From: Treponema sp.
GTDB lineage: Bacteria; Spirochaetota; Spirochaetia; Treponematales; Breznakiellaceae
Direction of reading: 5' to 3'
Length of the DNA: 40,981 bases
Assembly: GCA_031268385.1 (NCBI GenBank)
Contig: JAIRXH010000012.1
Location: 1 to 40,981, forward strand
In this document: in pieces, positions 27,953-37,113 of the stretch
How the letters are laid out: the number at the start of each line of letters is the position of its first letter
How positions within the stretch are numbered: the stretch's first letter is position 1
Translations under genes and position numbers: made by a program
Notes under the pieces: generated by a model
Databases searched by the model: none
Seen by the model: the letters and a program-made list of their open reading frames with translations, nothing else
Told to the model about the DNA's origin: nothing

Positions 27953-27988
27953 GAAAAAAGCCCCGGCCCAGAAAAGGACACGGGGCCT
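27953..27988 (-). terminator. Intrinsic terminator after gap
   Basis: On the minus strand GCCCCG pairs with CGGGGC (27986-27960), extended by inner pairs and one bulge, and is followed at once by a run of T (27959-27954). It could end or attenuate the strong gap transcript before pgk. A second inverted repeat, TTCCGTAC/GTACGGAA, lies at about 28046-28072. Confidence 0.7.
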
Positions 27989-28083
27989 CTTTTACACAAG
28001 CGGCGGAAGCGGGCTTTCCCCAAAGAAAGCCCCATCCATACGGATGTTCCGTACAGAAAAACCGTACGGAAAAACCGCCGGGC

Positions 28084-29307
<1,224 letters not shown>

Positions 29308-30663
29308 CTATTTGAAAGCCTGGACAACGGTTCTTTCGGCCAGTTCGGAAATTTCCGTAAGGCCGAAACCGTCAATGCCCGACTTGACCCTGTTGTTGAG
29401 GGGCCGTATCCATTTTTCGCTCAGAGCCGAAGCGCCTGCCATCACGCCGGCTATTGAACCGGTCGTGGCCGCGTTGCAGTCCGTGTCAAATCCGGCGCAC
29501 ACGGATATGCCTATCGTTTTTTCAAGATCCCCCCCGCCCCACAAAAGGGCGGCGGTACAGATCATGGCGTTGGAAATGGTATGGCACCAGTGATGGGGAT
29601 TCTTTTCGTTGTAAACCGCGTGGATCTTCGAAAGCGCGTCTTCCCAGGACGCGCCCTCTTCATGCCAGCCCAGCACTTTTTGTACTCCCTCTGCAAGGCG
29701 GGATTTTTCCGGTATCTCGCCGAGTCCGCGTTCAATGACATCCCTGACATCGCCGCTTACCGCCGCCCTGGCAATCATGGCGGCGGCGAACATTTCGCCG
29801 TAGATCCCGTTTTTAACGTGGCTTATCCTCGCGTCACGCCAGGCGTATTCCGCCGCCGTTTCCGTGTCGCCGGGATTTATATAGCCGAAAAAGTCCGCCC
29901 GTATCTGTGCCCCAATCCATTCACGGTAGGCGTTGTAGTAAGAGCCCGAAAGCGGCGGGAGAACGCGGTTAACAAGATTCATGTAGGCCACCCGTTCCGC
30001 GGTACACACATGATAGATGGGCACGTTCATGAGCCAGCCTTCGGCAACGTTTTCGCTTGTAAACCCCCGTCCGTATGTTTCAAGAATTTTAAGGTAAAGG
30101 ATAGTGTAATTGGTGTCGTCGTCCTCGGGCATGCAGGAAACATTGTTTATCCAGTTTATCTGATTGCTGCCGTACACATGCCCTTCGTCCGTTATCCGGT
30201 ATTTCTTTCTGGTTTCTTCTCCCACGTTTGAGGCAAGGTATTTCCCGACAGGGTAATTGCCCGTGTCCTTTAGCATTCCCAGGATCCTCTGTGAATACCA
30301 GCCTTCCACCGGCTGCCCCAGAAGACAGCCCGCGCAGCGCCCAAGCCAGGCGCCGTAGACCTTGTCGTAATAAGCGTCCCTTGCGGGTTTCCGCGCATCC
30401 TCCCCGCCGCGCGCCTTTGGACGCGCCGCCCTTATTTCCTCAAGACCCGAAGGCTCATGGTACGGATAATCGCGGGAAACGGGCGCGTTGCGTATTCTGC
30501 CGATGAGCCTTTTCGCGTCCTCTTCCCGGAGCTGGCCTGCCCTGAAATTTTCAAGAATGAGGGACGCCTCATCGAGGAACCCTTTGACATCACGTCCTTC
30601 ATCGGCGCTCTGTTCACATTCAATCAGCACTGTTTCCGAAAGCGTCATCCACATTGTATTCAT
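29308..30663 (-). CDS. ADP-ribosylglycohydrolase-family protein
   Basis: A 451-aa member of the ADP-ribosylhydrolase (DraG/ARH) family, which cleaves ribosyl N- or O-glycosidic bonds using two Mg ions. The metal motifs DDDTN (D181-D183) and GFDTDCNAATTG (D393, D395) are present. The first motif reads GAWLGRCAGCLLGQPVEG (residues 104-121), where the usual GDA/GDALG aspartate is missing. A family-atypical N-terminal extension of about 95 residues precedes the domain. It begins 3 bp after the second permease, as the last gene of an ABC operon with a nucleoside hydrolase; a ribokinase is encoded divergently. A role in cleaving an imported ribosylated small molecule fits this better than reversing protein ADP-ribosylation. 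The substrate is unproven. Confidence 0.85.
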   Translation of the reverse strand: MNTMWMTLSETVLIECEQSADEGRDVKGFLDEASLILENFRAGQLREEDAKRLIGRIRNAPVSRDYPYHEPSGLEEIRAARPKARGGEDARKPARDAYYDKVYGAWLGRCAGCLLGQPVEGWYSQRILGMLKDTGNYPVGKYLASNVGEETRKKYRITDEGHVYGSNQINWINNVSCMPEDDDTNYTILYLKILETYGRGFTSENVAEGWLMNVPIYHVCTAERVAYMNLVNRVLPPLSGSYYNAYREWIGAQIRADFFGYINPGDTETAAEYAWRDARISHVKNGIYGEMFAAAMIARAAVSGDVRDVIERGLGEIPEKSRLAEGVQKVLGWHEEGASWEDALSKIHAVYNEKNPHHWCHTISNAMICTAALLWGGGDLEKTIGISVCAGFDTDCNAATTGSIAGVMAGASALSEKWIRPLNNRVKSGIDGFGLTEISELAERTVVQAFK

Positions 30664-30666
30664 GGA

Positions 30667-31509
30667 TTATCCCTTTACTCCGGAACTGATAATACCCTGC
30701 ACAAAATATTTCTGGAACGGCAGAAAAAGAAAGAGGGGAATCAGCGCGGAAATAATGGAACCGGCGTAAAGACAGGCCCACAGGGTATTACGCTCTCCCC
30801 GGAATGAACTCAAAGCAATTTGGATCATCTGGATACTTCGGCGCCGGGCAATAAGAAGGGGCCACATGTAAGAATTCCACTGATTCATGAATGTCATAAG
30901 TCCGGCAGTAACAAAAACAGGAATCGAAGACGGCATAATTATCCGAATATAAACCGTCATCCAGCTTGCCCCGTCTACTCTGGCAGCCTCCACGAGGCTC
31001 GCCGGAATATCCCTGAAAAACTGGGTAAAAAGAAACAGGACCAAACCATCGGCAATACTGGGTATAATAATCCCGTGCAGGGTATCAACCCATTGAAACT
31101 GATTGACCACGTTATAAAGAGGCATGGCAATTGCCTCAAAAGGGATCATAAAACTGAGGAGGACAATGGCATAGATGATATTCTTGAACCGAAATTTGAA
31201 GGTAGCAAAGGAAAACGCGGCAATTCCATTTACAATACATCCGAAAAAAATAGTAATTACCGTTACCGCCAGAGTAATCATAATAGGGCGAATAAAATCA
31301 AATTCCGTAAAAAGTCTGATGTAATTATAAAAGGTCAATTTTTGTGGAATGAAAGTTTTGGCCGAAAAGGGCATGATATACTGAAACAATTCCTCATCAG
31401 GCCTGAGAGACGACGCAATACCCCAAAAGAGAGGAAATATCGTTACAATGGCAATAAAAACAAGCGACAAATAAACAAATACGTTTTTGACAATCAGGCG
31501 GTGATTCAT
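30667..31509 (-). CDS. ABC sugar transporter permease, MalG type
   Basis: A 280-aa membrane protein with six predicted helices, the first at residues 9-30. The EAA loop reads LVEAARVDGASWMTVYIRIIMP in outline, with conserved EAARVDGA. The ending QKYFVQGIISSGVKG is typical of MalG-type permeases. It starts 2 bp after the partner permease stop and precedes the ADP-ribosylglycohydrolase gene by 3 bp. With its partner it forms the channel of an importer of the carbohydrate uptake transporter 1 family; no ATPase gene is nearby. Confidence 0.92.
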   Translation of the reverse strand: MNHRLIVKNVFVYLSLVFIAIVTIFPLFWGIASSLRPDEELFQYIMPFSAKTFIPQKLTFYNYIRLFTEFDFIRPIMITLAVTVITIFFGCIVNGIAAFSFATFKFRFKNIIYAIVLLSFMIPFEAIAMPLYNVVNQFQWVDTLHGIIIPSIADGLVLFLFTQFFRDIPASLVEAARVDGASWMTVYIRIIMPSSIPVFVTAGLMTFMNQWNSYMWPLLIARRRSIQMIQIALSSFRGERNTLWACLYAGSIISALIPLFLFLPFQKYFVQGIISSGVKG

Positions 31510-31511
31510 TA

Positions 31512-32390
31512 TTAATTTCCCCCAAGAGCCCTGTCATCCTTCTCGTTGAGAAGCCTGAACTGAACCACACAAACAATAACGATGATAAGCAGCAACACCG
31601 TAACCATGACAGCCGAACGGGGCCTGTCGGCAAACCGGAAAGCCGATTTGTAGGCTTCATACATTAACACATTGGTACTTCCTTCGGGACCTCCCATGGT
31701 TATCATCTGCATAGGAACAAAAAGAAGAACATTTGCCGTTGTATTGGCGACCAGAACAAAGAGGACAACTTTTTTGATCATAGGGACTGTGATCCTGGTT
31801 ACCGTAACAAGCCAATTTGCTCCATCAATACGGGCAGATTCATAAATCGCCGAATCAATATTTTTGAGACCCGCAAGGAGAAACATCATCCAGTATCCGA
31901 TACCCTTCCAGGAAGCAATGACAACAATACTCCACAAAGCCTGACTTGTACTTATTAAAAAGCCCTGAGGCGGAATATGAACAAGCCCCAAAAGGCTGTT
32001 AATGATACCGCTGTTAGGGTTGAACATCATATTCCATAAAATAGTGGCAACTGTGAGGGATATGGTAACCGGCAGATAATATATGGTACGGAACACGCCA
32101 ACTCCCCGAACCATAACATTCACCAGAAGAGCCATGAAGAATGCCAAAAAAACTTGAAACGGAATCATCACCAGATTTATTTTTATGGTAATCCAGAGAG
32201 CATTCCAAAAGGAAGGATCAACAAAAACGCGCTGGTAAACTGAAAAAGTCCAACTTCCCCGATTTCGGAAACCCTCTATCAGGGTAGATAAAATCGGATA
32301 CGCTTTAAACAAAAGAATAAGGACAAAGGCTGGAAAAATCAACAAATAGGGGAATAAATTCATTTTCTTCCGTGTCGCAACAGGTATCAT
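31512..32390 (-). CDS. ABC sugar transporter permease, MalF/UgpA type
   Basis: A 292-aa membrane protein with six predicted helices and an EAA loop with IYESARIDGAN followed by RITVPMIKK. The N-terminus LFPYLLIFPAFVLILLFKAYPI matches the first helix of this family. It is separated from the binding-protein gene by a 228-bp spacer filled with hairpins, and it overlaps functionally with the next permease gene (2-bp gap). It is the first permease of the ribosyl-salvage operon. Confidence 0.92.
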   Translation of the reverse strand: MIPVATRKKMNLFPYLLIFPAFVLILLFKAYPILSTLIEGFRNRGSWTFSVYQRVFVDPSFWNALWITIKINLVMIPFQVFLAFFMALLVNVMVRGVGVFRTIYYLPVTISLTVATILWNMMFNPNSGIINSLLGLVHIPPQGFLISTSQALWSIVVIASWKGIGYWMMFLLAGLKNIDSAIYESARIDGANWLVTVTRITVPMIKKVVLFVLVANTTANVLLFVPMQMITMGGPEGSTNVLMYEAYKSAFRFADRPRSAVMVTVLLLIIVIVCVVQFRLLNEKDDRALGGN

Positions 32391-32472
32391 GTTTATTCTC
32401 CGACCTCCGCTTTACAGCCGGCGACGTTAACGCCGCCGGCTGTAATCACCAGTATTTTATGCAATATTAGAG

Positions 32473-32606
32473 TTGTTCAATAACTTCAGTTATTGAACAA
32501 ATTCCGCTTCAAAACGCGATTTTGTAAGGCTAAAGCCTGGCTTTAGCCTGAAAAATCGCAAGACTTGCAAGCTAACCGAAGGTTAGCCAGTAACCAACCG
32601 GGTTAC
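32473..32606. repeat. Hairpin array between binding-protein and permease genes
   Basis: Five inverted repeats fill 134 bp. Hairpin 1 has a perfect 12-bp stem, TTGTTCAATAAC on the left arm, with loop TTCA (32473-32500). GCGATTTT (32516-32523) and AAAATCGC (32552-32559) enclose a hairpin with an 11-bp stem AGGCTAAAGCC. GCAAG-A-CTTGC follows (32558-32568), then GCTAACC-GAA-GGTTAGC (32571-32587), then GTAACC with loop AACCG (32590-32606). The array is just past the stop of the binding-protein gene on the minus strand. It resembles intercistronic REP-type structures that keep the binding-protein message stable while lowering permease expression. Confidence 0.75.
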
Positions 32607-32618
32607 TAAACAAGTCCA

Positions 32619-33923
32619 TTATTTGTATTTGGCAAGTGCCGCGTTGATTTCGCGGACCGCGTTATCAAGCGTGTTCTTCACGTTTGAACCGTTGCGGATA
32701 TCCTCAAAGACGGCATCCATGATGGTTGAATATTCGGGATATCCAGGGGTCAGAGCACGGGGAACCGCGGTATTATCCGCTTCAAACGCCGCAATTTTCA
32801 TTATGGGACTTGCGTTGGGATCATTCTGGATGGCGTTGATCACCGATTTTGTTGAAGGAACATCGGTATTTGCCTTAAGCCACATCGTGTTACCCTCACC
32901 CAGAGAGAACCATTTGATAAAAGCACCGGCAAGATCTTTCTTCGTTGAAGCCTTGTTGATGCCAAAATGCCAGCTGCCGGTAGGAGACCCGACCCTGTTC
33001 TCGTATCCCTTGAAGGCGGGGACCGGAGCAAAATCAAAATCGGTATTGCCAATCTGCCCGGGTGTCCAGGTACCGCCTATCATAAACAGCACTTTGCCTG
33101 AATTAAAGAGATTCGATATTTCATCCGCGGTATAACCCCGCAAGGCAAGCCCATTTTGATAGAGATTCTGATACCAGGTCATAGCTCTGACCCATCCGGG
33201 GCTGTTGATAATTCCCTCTACAGCAAATCCGTCGTCCCCGATAGACTTTTCCCCAAGGCTGTTGGCTACCGCACACATTTGATAGGTCCGGCTTACCTGT
33301 TGGAACATTATTCCCGCAATACCGTTAGTGCGGTTGGGATCCAGTCTGGTCAAAGCCTGCCGTGCGTATTCTTCGATTTCTTCGTAAGTCAGGCGGTTTT
33401 TCACATCACTGGGACGAACAGTAACTCCCGCTTGAGACAAGAGGCCTTTGTTATACCAGAGAAGCTGGGAAGAAGTATTCATGGGCGGCGCATAGAAGGC
33501 ACCATCCCATGATCCGGCGGCCAGCGCCGAAGAGATAAACTGATTTTTTTCCGTTGCGGTGAAATACCGGTCCACCGGCTCAAGGTACCCACGGTTTACA
33601 TAACCGGCGACCATGGGAACATCCACGCTGATGGCGTCGTAATCTTTTGAACCGGAGGCTATCTTTACTTCAATAACCTGGAAAAGATCAGCGAAAGTAT
33701 AGAATTCCCCAATGACGCGAACACCTGTTTCCTGATAATACTTTTCCAGAATGGGTTTTGTCAGTTGTTCCCATACAGTAGGCTCATCCCCCGATCCTTG
33801 GGACAACCAGACAATAGACTGCCCTCCTCCCGCGCTTTTTTCACCATCGCCTTTGGCAAAAACACCACTTGTTACGAGTGCTGAAAGAATCAGTACTACA
33901 ACCAACTTGACTACCTTCTTCAT
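32619..33923 (-). CDS. Sugar-type ABC extracellular binding protein
   Basis: A 434-aa family 1 solute-binding protein. Residues 1-23 form a signal peptide ending VFA, with no lipobox cysteine, so signal peptidase I cleavage before KGDGEK is likely. The body has binding-protein signatures such as DAISVDVPMVAGYVNRGYLEP (residues 99-119, abridged) and LFNSGKVLFMIGG. GGAGG lies 9 nt before the ATG. It follows the nucleoside hydrolase by 46 bp. It presumably delivers the substrate to the two MalF/MalG-type permeases. The ligand is probably a ribosyl compound, inferred from the hydrolases and ribokinase nearby. Confidence 0.92.
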   Translation of the reverse strand: MKKVVKLVVVLILSALVTSGVFAKGDGEKSAGGGQSIVWLSQGSGDEPTVWEQLTKPILEKYYQETGVRVIGEFYTFADLFQVIEVKIASGSKDYDAISVDVPMVAGYVNRGYLEPVDRYFTATEKNQFISSALAAGSWDGAFYAPPMNTSSQLLWYNKGLLSQAGVTVRPSDVKNRLTYEEIEEYARQALTRLDPNRTNGIAGIMFQQVSRTYQMCAVANSLGEKSIGDDGFAVEGIINSPGWVRAMTWYQNLYQNGLALRGYTADEISNLFNSGKVLFMIGGTWTPGQIGNTDFDFAPVPAFKGYENRVGSPTGSWHFGINKASTKKDLAGAFIKWFSLGEGNTMWLKANTDVPSTKSVINAIQNDPNASPIMKIAAFEADNTAVPRALTPGYPEYSTIMDAVFEDIRNGSNVKNTLDNAVREINAALAKYK

Positions 33924-33969
33924 AAGGTACCTCCAAAAAAATATTTCTATACATTACTGTATATACGTT

Positions 33970-34887
33970 TTATAATGCCAGTTTCTTGAACAGGGACTCA
34001 AAGAGCCTGTCCCGGTGTATGTGGTACACATACCGGAATAAATGACGGGTGGGATCAAAACTCCAGCGGTGATCGTATTCGGGAACGGGACTGTGTTCAA
34101 GGCGGTCCAGCATGAAGTCCCCGTCCAGAAGCCAGCCCACGGCGGTAACATCCCAGATCGCCCTGGTCCAATTCGACAACCCTCCGTCCTTCAGCGCGGA
34201 TTCCGCCGTATAATCCACCAGATAATCGCAGAGCCCGTTCTTCCCCCGAAGCCAGTATTCCAGTTCGGGACCGGATGTTGTAAAGGCCGAAACAACCCCC
34301 ATGCAGGGAAGCTGCACCAGCGCCGCGCCGCATCCAAAGACAATACGGGCGGCGGCCACATCCTGATACAGGTTGAATTCCCTGTTGTCAGGCCAGTGCA
34401 GCGCGTTGCCCCCCAGCCATACAATGACAACGCGGTTCACTATTTCCGGTTTCATCAAAATGGCCGACGCCACATTGGTAATTGCCCCTATCGCTATCAC
34501 GTAGAGGGGCCGCTCTTCCGTATAGTTCATTGCAAGTTCCGCAAGGACGCGGGCCGCGGGAGAATCCACGGGATCTTTTTCCGATGAAAGGTAATTCTCC
34601 GATCCCCTCTTTACAAGGGATGAAAGATCGTCTCTTTTCATCAGGGCAAGAACCTTGAAGATTTCATCGTAACTCTTTTTCATCCCGTCGCCGGGGCCCC
34701 TGGAATTCTGATTGAAGAAGGGCGCGGCGCAGATTCCCTTCAGCCTGAGTTTTTCGTCTGATTTTATCAAGAAGGCAAGGGCGAACTGATCGTCAATTTC
34801 ATTATAGGTATCGGTGTCGATTACCACGTCAACCTGTCCCTTGGGTTTCGCAAGCCGCCTCAAGAGACCTTCATTGTCCTGGTTCAT
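33970..34887 (-). CDS. Nucleoside hydrolase family protein (ribosyl locus)
   Basis: A 305-aa cytoplasmic hydrolase of the inosine/uridine nucleoside hydrolase superfamily. The Asp cluster is D24, D26, D32 and D33 in DTDTYNEIDDQFAL, with EFNLYQDVAAAR in the middle and the late motif IWDVTAVGW, where Trp replaces the catalytic-site His of the classical HD pair. It should release ribose from a nucleoside-like substrate. It is first in its operon, with GGGGGTG just ahead of the ATG, and lies across from a LacI regulator and ribokinase. It is a paralogue of 3431-4357. Confidence 0.88.
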   Translation of the reverse strand: MNQDNEGLLRRLAKPKGQVDVVIDTDTYNEIDDQFALAFLIKSDEKLRLKGICAAPFFNQNSRGPGDGMKKSYDEIFKVLALMKRDDLSSLVKRGSENYLSSEKDPVDSPAARVLAELAMNYTEERPLYVIAIGAITNVASAILMKPEIVNRVVIVWLGGNALHWPDNREFNLYQDVAAARIVFGCGAALVQLPCMGVVSAFTTSGPELEYWLRGKNGLCDYLVDYTAESALKDGGLSNWTRAIWDVTAVGWLLDGDFMLDRLEHSPVPEYDHRWSFDPTRHLFRYVYHIHRDRLFESLFKKLAL

Positions 34888-34945
34888 ACATCACACCCCC
34901 TTTTACCACATACTACCCATGATCCGGAATTGAGCCGGACCGGTT

Positions 34946-34964
34946 TACTAAAAAAAATTTAGTA
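34946..34964. promoter_or_regulatory. Candidate LacI-type operator (TACTAAA inverted repeat)
   Basis: TACTAAA (34946-34952) and TTTAGTA (34958-34964) form a perfect inverted repeat with 5-bp spacing, just downstream of the predicted start of the minus-strand hydrolase operon. Confidence 0.5.
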
Positions 34965-34980
34965 CTTTTTTTAATTATAC

Positions 34981-35013
34981 AATACTATATATTAGTATTT
35001 TTTGTTCTGTCAA
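34981..35013 (-). promoter_or_regulatory. Promoter of the nucleoside hydrolase operon with overlapping palindrome
   Basis: On the minus strand TTGACA (35013-35008) and TATAGT (34989-34984) are 18 bp apart. A perfect inverted repeat AATACTA/TAGTATT with 5-bp spacer (34981-34999) covers the -10, a good place for a repressor. Confidence 0.6.
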
Positions 35014-35094
35014 GTATCTTTTTTAGTGAATTTAATATTTTAGTATATTTATACGGCATATTCAGGCATGTTTTGAAGAAATTCGTTTCATTGT

Positions 35095-35113
35095 CACTAA
35101 ATTATTTTTAGTA
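35095..35113. promoter_or_regulatory. Candidate operator upstream of the second LacI regulator
   Basis: CACTAAA (35095-35101) and TTTAGTA (35107-35113) repeat the geometry of the 34946-34964 site with one mismatch. Further half-sites TTTAGTG (35022-35028) and TTTAGTA (35039-35045) lie between. Confidence 0.45.
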
Positions 35114-35138
35114 CTTGGTAAATTTTATTTCTTTTGCG

Positions 35139-35168
35139 TTGACAAGACCGCCGCCGGACGGCTACAAT
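35139..35168 (+). promoter_or_regulatory. Promoter of the second LacI regulator and ribokinase
   Basis: TTGACA (35139-35144) and TACAAT (35163-35168) are 18 bp apart. The start codon is only 6 nt after the -10, so the transcript may begin at or next to the ATG. Confidence 0.65.
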
Positions 35169-35174
35169 GGGCGT

Positions 35175-36194
35175 ATGATACCCCGTATTGTCGATATTGC
35201 CAGGGCCGCGGATGTTTCCCCGTCGGCGGTGTCGCTGGCGCTGAACAACAAGACGGGGGTATCGGTCGGCGTCAGGCGGCGCATCATAGGCATTGCCGCG
35301 GAGATGGGGTACAGGAACGGGTATGCTCCCGCCGGCGTCAACGAAAACGTAACCATACGGTTCCTCAAGATCGCCAAGCACGGGCACATCATCAACGACA
35401 GGCACAATCCTTTTATCACCGAATACCTTGAGGGTATAGAGACCGGGGCGAAAAAGCGGATGTACAAGCTGGAGGTTTCTTTTTTCAACAAGGTCCCCAT
35501 TGAGGAAATTATCGCCTCGCAGAAAAGGACGGATGTCAACGGCTTTATCGTGCTGGGAACGGAACTTAACGATCACGAGCTGTCTTTTTTCGCGGAACTT
35601 GACTCGCCCATGGTGTTTATCGACACTTACTTTCCCATCTCGATGTACGACTGTGTTGACATGGATAACGTTGACGGCGTGTTCAGGGCGGTAGAGCATC
35701 TTTACTCCATGGGGCACAGGAGCATCGGACTTGTAAAGAGCAGCTACGAAACGAGGAATTTCAGAATGCGGGAGGCGGGCTTCCGCGAGGCGATGGACTA
35801 TTTTTCGCTTCCCGTTCAGGAGAAATGCATCGTGAGCGTTGACCCCACGTTTGACGGATCAAGCCGCGACATGGGCAAATACCTGGGGCGGAAACCGCTC
35901 CTTCCAACCGCTTTTTTCTGCATGAACGACACCATCTCGTTCGGGGTCATGCGGGCGCTCAGGGCAAACGGGACGGACGTTCCTGACGGCGCAAGCGTTA
36001 TCGGCTTTGACGATCTTCCCTCAAGCAGCCTTTCCGAGCCGCCGCTTACCACCATACGGGTTTCCACCCGGCAGATAGGACAGCGGGCGCTTGAAAAACT
36101 GTCGGAACGGATTGCCGGTCTTTCCGATCATGTAACGGAGAACATCCTTCTTTCCGGAAAACTTGTCACAAGGGACAGCGTGAGGCGTTTATGA
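35175..36194 (+). CDS. LacI-family transcriptional regulator (ribosyl locus)
   Basis: A 339-aa LacI-family repressor with helix-turn-helix IVDIARAADVSPSAVSLALN (residues 4-23) and a sugar-sensing C-terminal domain. I reject an upstream in-frame TTG start at 35115 because it would run through the promoter. No Shine-Dalgarno sequence is visible, in line with a leaderless message. The stop overlaps the ribokinase ATG (ATGA). It shares most of its sequence with the regulator at 12717-13736, including the LKIAKHGHI and HNxFITEYLEGIETGA region. It probably represses the divergent hydrolase-transporter operon through TACTAAA-type sites, with ribose or a ribosyl compound as inducer. Confidence 0.92.
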   Translation: MIPRIVDIARAADVSPSAVSLALNNKTGVSVGVRRRIIGIAAEMGYRNGYAPAGVNENVTIRFLKIAKHGHIINDRHNPFITEYLEGIETGAKKRMYKLEVSFFNKVPIEEIIASQKRTDVNGFIVLGTELNDHELSFFAELDSPMVFIDTYFPISMYDCVDMDNVDGVFRAVEHLYSMGHRSIGLVKSSYETRNFRMREAGFREAMDYFSLPVQEKCIVSVDPTFDGSSRDMGKYLGRKPLLPTAFFCMNDTISFGVMRALRANGTDVPDGASVIGFDDLPSSSLSEPPLTTIRVSTRQIGQRALEKLSERIAGLSDHVTENILLSGKLVTRDSVRRL

Positions 36195-37072
36195 AATTCC
36201 TCGTCTACGGCGCGCTTAACATCGATCTGATCTTTTCCGTTGATCATATTGTCATACCCGGCGAAACGGAGCAATGCGCTTCCCTCGAAAAAAGTTCCGG
36301 GGGCAAGGGGTCCAACCAGGCGGCGGCGCTGGCGAAGGCGGGAATGTCCGCGCACCTCGCGGGAAAAATAGGAAACGACGGCGCCTATCTTCTTGACATG
36401 CTCCGTTCCTTCGGGGTGAACACGGATCTTGTCAGCGTCTGGGAGGGAGACACGGGCCGGGCGCTCATACAGCTTGACCGGAACGGGCAGAACGCCATTG
36501 TGTACTACCCCGGAGGAAACGGCGCCGTCGTTCCCGAAGAAATAGAAAAGGCGATAGGCGCCTTCGGTGAAGGGGACATGCTGGTGCTGCAGAACGAGAT
36601 TCCCCATATCGGCCTTATGATGAGGAAGGCGAAGGAGAGGGGACTTGCCGTCTGCCTTAACCCGTCCCCCTGTGACGAAAAGATCGAAAGCCTTCCCCTG
36701 GAAATGACGGACATTTTTTTTGTCAACGAGATAGAGGGGGCGTCCCTGGCCGGCATGACGGGCGGCGGCGGCCCGGAGACGATTCTGGAAAGGCTTGTCG
36801 GGCGTTTTCCCGCGAGCGAAATAGTCCTTACGCTGGGAAAGGAAGGCGCGCTCTACGGTTACCGAAACACGCGGGAAAGCGGCGCCATCCTTGATTACCC
36901 CGTCGTGGATACCACCGGCGCGGGCGATACCTTTACCGGTTATTTTCTTGCCGCGAGGGCCAGAGGTTTTTCCGTGAAAGACGCGCTGGCGCTGGCCTGC
37001 CGGGCGGCGTCCATTGCCGTTTCCAGAAAGGGCGCGCTCGGGGCCATTCCCGGCGCCGGGGAAGTCTTTTAG
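36191..37072 (+). CDS. rbsK: Ribokinase (PfkB family)
   Basis: A 293-aa sugar kinase. The N-terminal PfkB signature includes GGKGSNQAAALAKAG (37-51), and the C-terminal signature DTTGAGDTFTG (240-250) carries the catalytic D246. The overall pattern fits ribokinase, which makes ribose 5-phosphate from ribose and ATP. Its start overlaps the regulator stop by 4 bp, so the two are translated together. Ribose released by the nucleoside hydrolase or the ADP-ribosylglycohydrolase-like enzyme is the obvious substrate; a nucleoside kinase is a less likely alternative. Confidence 0.9.
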   Translation: MKFLVYGALNIDLIFSVDHIVIPGETEQCASLEKSSGGKGSNQAAALAKAGMSAHLAGKIGNDGAYLLDMLRSFGVNTDLVSVWEGDTGRALIQLDRNGQNAIVYYPGGNGAVVPEEIEKAIGAFGEGDMLVLQNEIPHIGLMMRKAKERGLAVCLNPSPCDEKIESLPLEMTDIFFVNEIEGASLAGMTGGGGPETILERLVGRFPASEIVLTLGKEGALYGYRNTRESGAILDYPVVDTTGAGDTFTGYFLAARARGFSVKDALALACRAASIAVSRKGALGAIPGAGEVF

Positions 37073-37113
37073 CAGGCTGTTAGAAAAGCCGGTTTTCCGC
37101 TATACTGTATTGT

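Noticed and set aside
32473-32606. Integron attC site cluster
   Set aside because: The stems lack matched RYYYAAC/GTTRRRY core sites, and no integrase or cassette arrangement is present.
35115-35174. Earlier TTG start for the second LacI regulator
   Set aside because: It would place the -35 and -10 boxes inside the gene, and the homologue at 12717 starts at the position equal to the ATG at 35175.
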